NCBI GenBank assembly: GCA_027404165.1
Contig: DAHZCG010000001.1
Coordinates: 1 to 23,186 of the forward strand
Reading direction: 5' to 3'
DNA length: 23,186 bases
Source: Geobacteraceae bacterium
GTDB lineage: Bacteria; Desulfobacterota; Desulfuromonadia; Geobacterales; Pseudopelobacteraceae
Shown: in pieces, positions 22,708-23,186 of the stretch
How the letters are laid out: the number at the start of each line of letters is the position of its first letter
How positions within the stretch are numbered: the first letter of the stretch is position 1
Position numbers and translations under genes: made by a program
Notes under the pieces: model-generated
Told to the model about the DNA's origin: nothing
What the model saw: only the letters and a program-made list of their open reading frames with translations
Databases searched by the model: none

Positions 22708-23113
22708 TTAATGTATTCCCGCATCTGTGCACTCATCTGGATAATCAGGTGGGTGCACAGCATGCCTCTGTCTCTGACTCTATATCTGCCTTCCACCAAG
22801 GGATGAGATAAAGATAGTTCAGAGACTGGAAGCCGGTAATGGTGCAAGTTGCCTGTCATGATTGAAGAGGGCTAAGTGAGAACTGTCGGCACAAAGGTAG
22901 CTACTTGGATAAGGTCAGGCAAGGTTGTTGCGGTGTTGACATGCTACAGTCCGGCATTCACTAACATTTCCTAACATGATGGTAGTGCAGGTGATGAGTT
23001 GCTGGCGCTAGGTAGTGTCCATCCGGAAACCCCAGTTTGAGACGCACGAGGGTGTAAAATAGATTGTGTAAATGGCCAAAATCGGTTGAAATCCCAATTC
23101 ACTGGAGGGACCG
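22708..23113. other. 406-bp stretch without a convincing gene; strong RNA-like pairing
   Basis: No supported ORF. Two notable stems occur: GTGCACTCATCTG (22727-22739) with CAGGTGGGTGCAC (22746-22758), 13 bp including two G-T wobbles around a six-base loop, and GTCTCTGA (22770-22777) with TCAGAGAC (22819-22826), extended by CTAT/ATAG inside. Farther on, GGTAGCTACT is self-complementary. The last hundred bases before the transposase (from about 23012, including GATTGTGTAAATGG near 23065) are probably the left end of the IS256-type element. The earlier part could be a structured RNA or the 5' piece of a group II intron; I cannot confirm either. Confidence 0.55.
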
Positions 23114-23186
23114 ATGGCCACGACCGACGAACTGCTCGACATTTTGATGAAAGACTACAAGAAACCCGAAGATCTGATTGGTGAAA
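23114..23186 (+). mobile_element. IS256-family (mutator) transposase, 5' end only
   Basis: Only 24 codons are inside the window. They read MATTDELLDILMKDYKKPED, the kind of N-terminus seen in mutator-type IS256 transposases in this bacterial group. GGAGGG lies a few bases upstream of the ATG. The upstream GTGTAAA tract fits the terminal repeats of this IS family. The DDE catalytic domain and right end lie beyond the window. Confidence 0.7.

Noticed and set aside
22635..22859. Minus-strand ORF of 74 codons over the end of the 22285 gene
   Set aside because: No ribosome site and no recognised family; it crosses the strongly paired stretch and is more likely chance.

Overview
The window looks like chromosomal DNA from a Geobacter-type bacterium (Desulfuromonadia/Geobacterales). 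The clues are a large periplasmic c7-type multiheme cytochrome, an MglA-like small GTPase relative, an EF-G2-type elongation factor, HDOD and degenerate GGDEF signalling genes, and Shine-Dalgarno-led operons. The assignment rests on gene content and protein style, not on a search.

Layout. Positions 1-155 (minus) hold the start of a malic enzyme gene, divergent from a HIT protein/ROK sugar kinase pair (383-1812). A secreted C10 (streptopain-like) cysteine peptidase with a long C-terminal tail follows (1937-4738) and ends in a strong terminator. Three signalling genes come next (4948-7031): a small unknown, an HDOD protein and a receiver/GGDEF-like protein. A bidirectional hairpin separates them from a minus-strand 18-heme cytochrome made of six triheme units (7111-8613). 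The cofactor operon nadC-birA-coaX occupies 8803-11380. A second operon-like block has fusA2 (EF-G-like), a membrane-anchored double-SPOR protein, an unknown helical protein and a degenerate MglA-like protein (11524-16762). Two copies of a palindromic intergenic element bracket its first two genes. A membrane methyltransferase-like gene (minus) and a kinase-like/BON fusion (plus) end the core region, followed by a terminator at 18363-18398.

From about 18406 to the end of the window the content is an integrated mobile element: a tyrosine recombinase, a HI1419/HI1420-type toxin-antitoxin pair, an unknown protein, an AlpA/excisionase-like HTH protein, a Toprim-domain primase-like protein and another unknown protein. 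Two arrays of short repeats with exact 11-bp spacing, each ending in an inverted copy, lie upstream of the recombinase and of the AlpA-like gene. They look like operator or recombination sites. The last part has a 406-bp stretch without a convincing gene but with strong RNA-like pairing, then the start of an IS256-family transposase cut by the window edge.

How the genes work together. The cofactor operon supplies NAD, biotin loading and CoA precursors. The cytochrome is a likely periplasmic electron conduit. The least understood and most interesting unit is the fusA2-SPOR-helical protein-pseudo-GTPase cluster, where the GTPase-like protein keeps the MglA fold signature but has lost two nucleotide-binding signatures.
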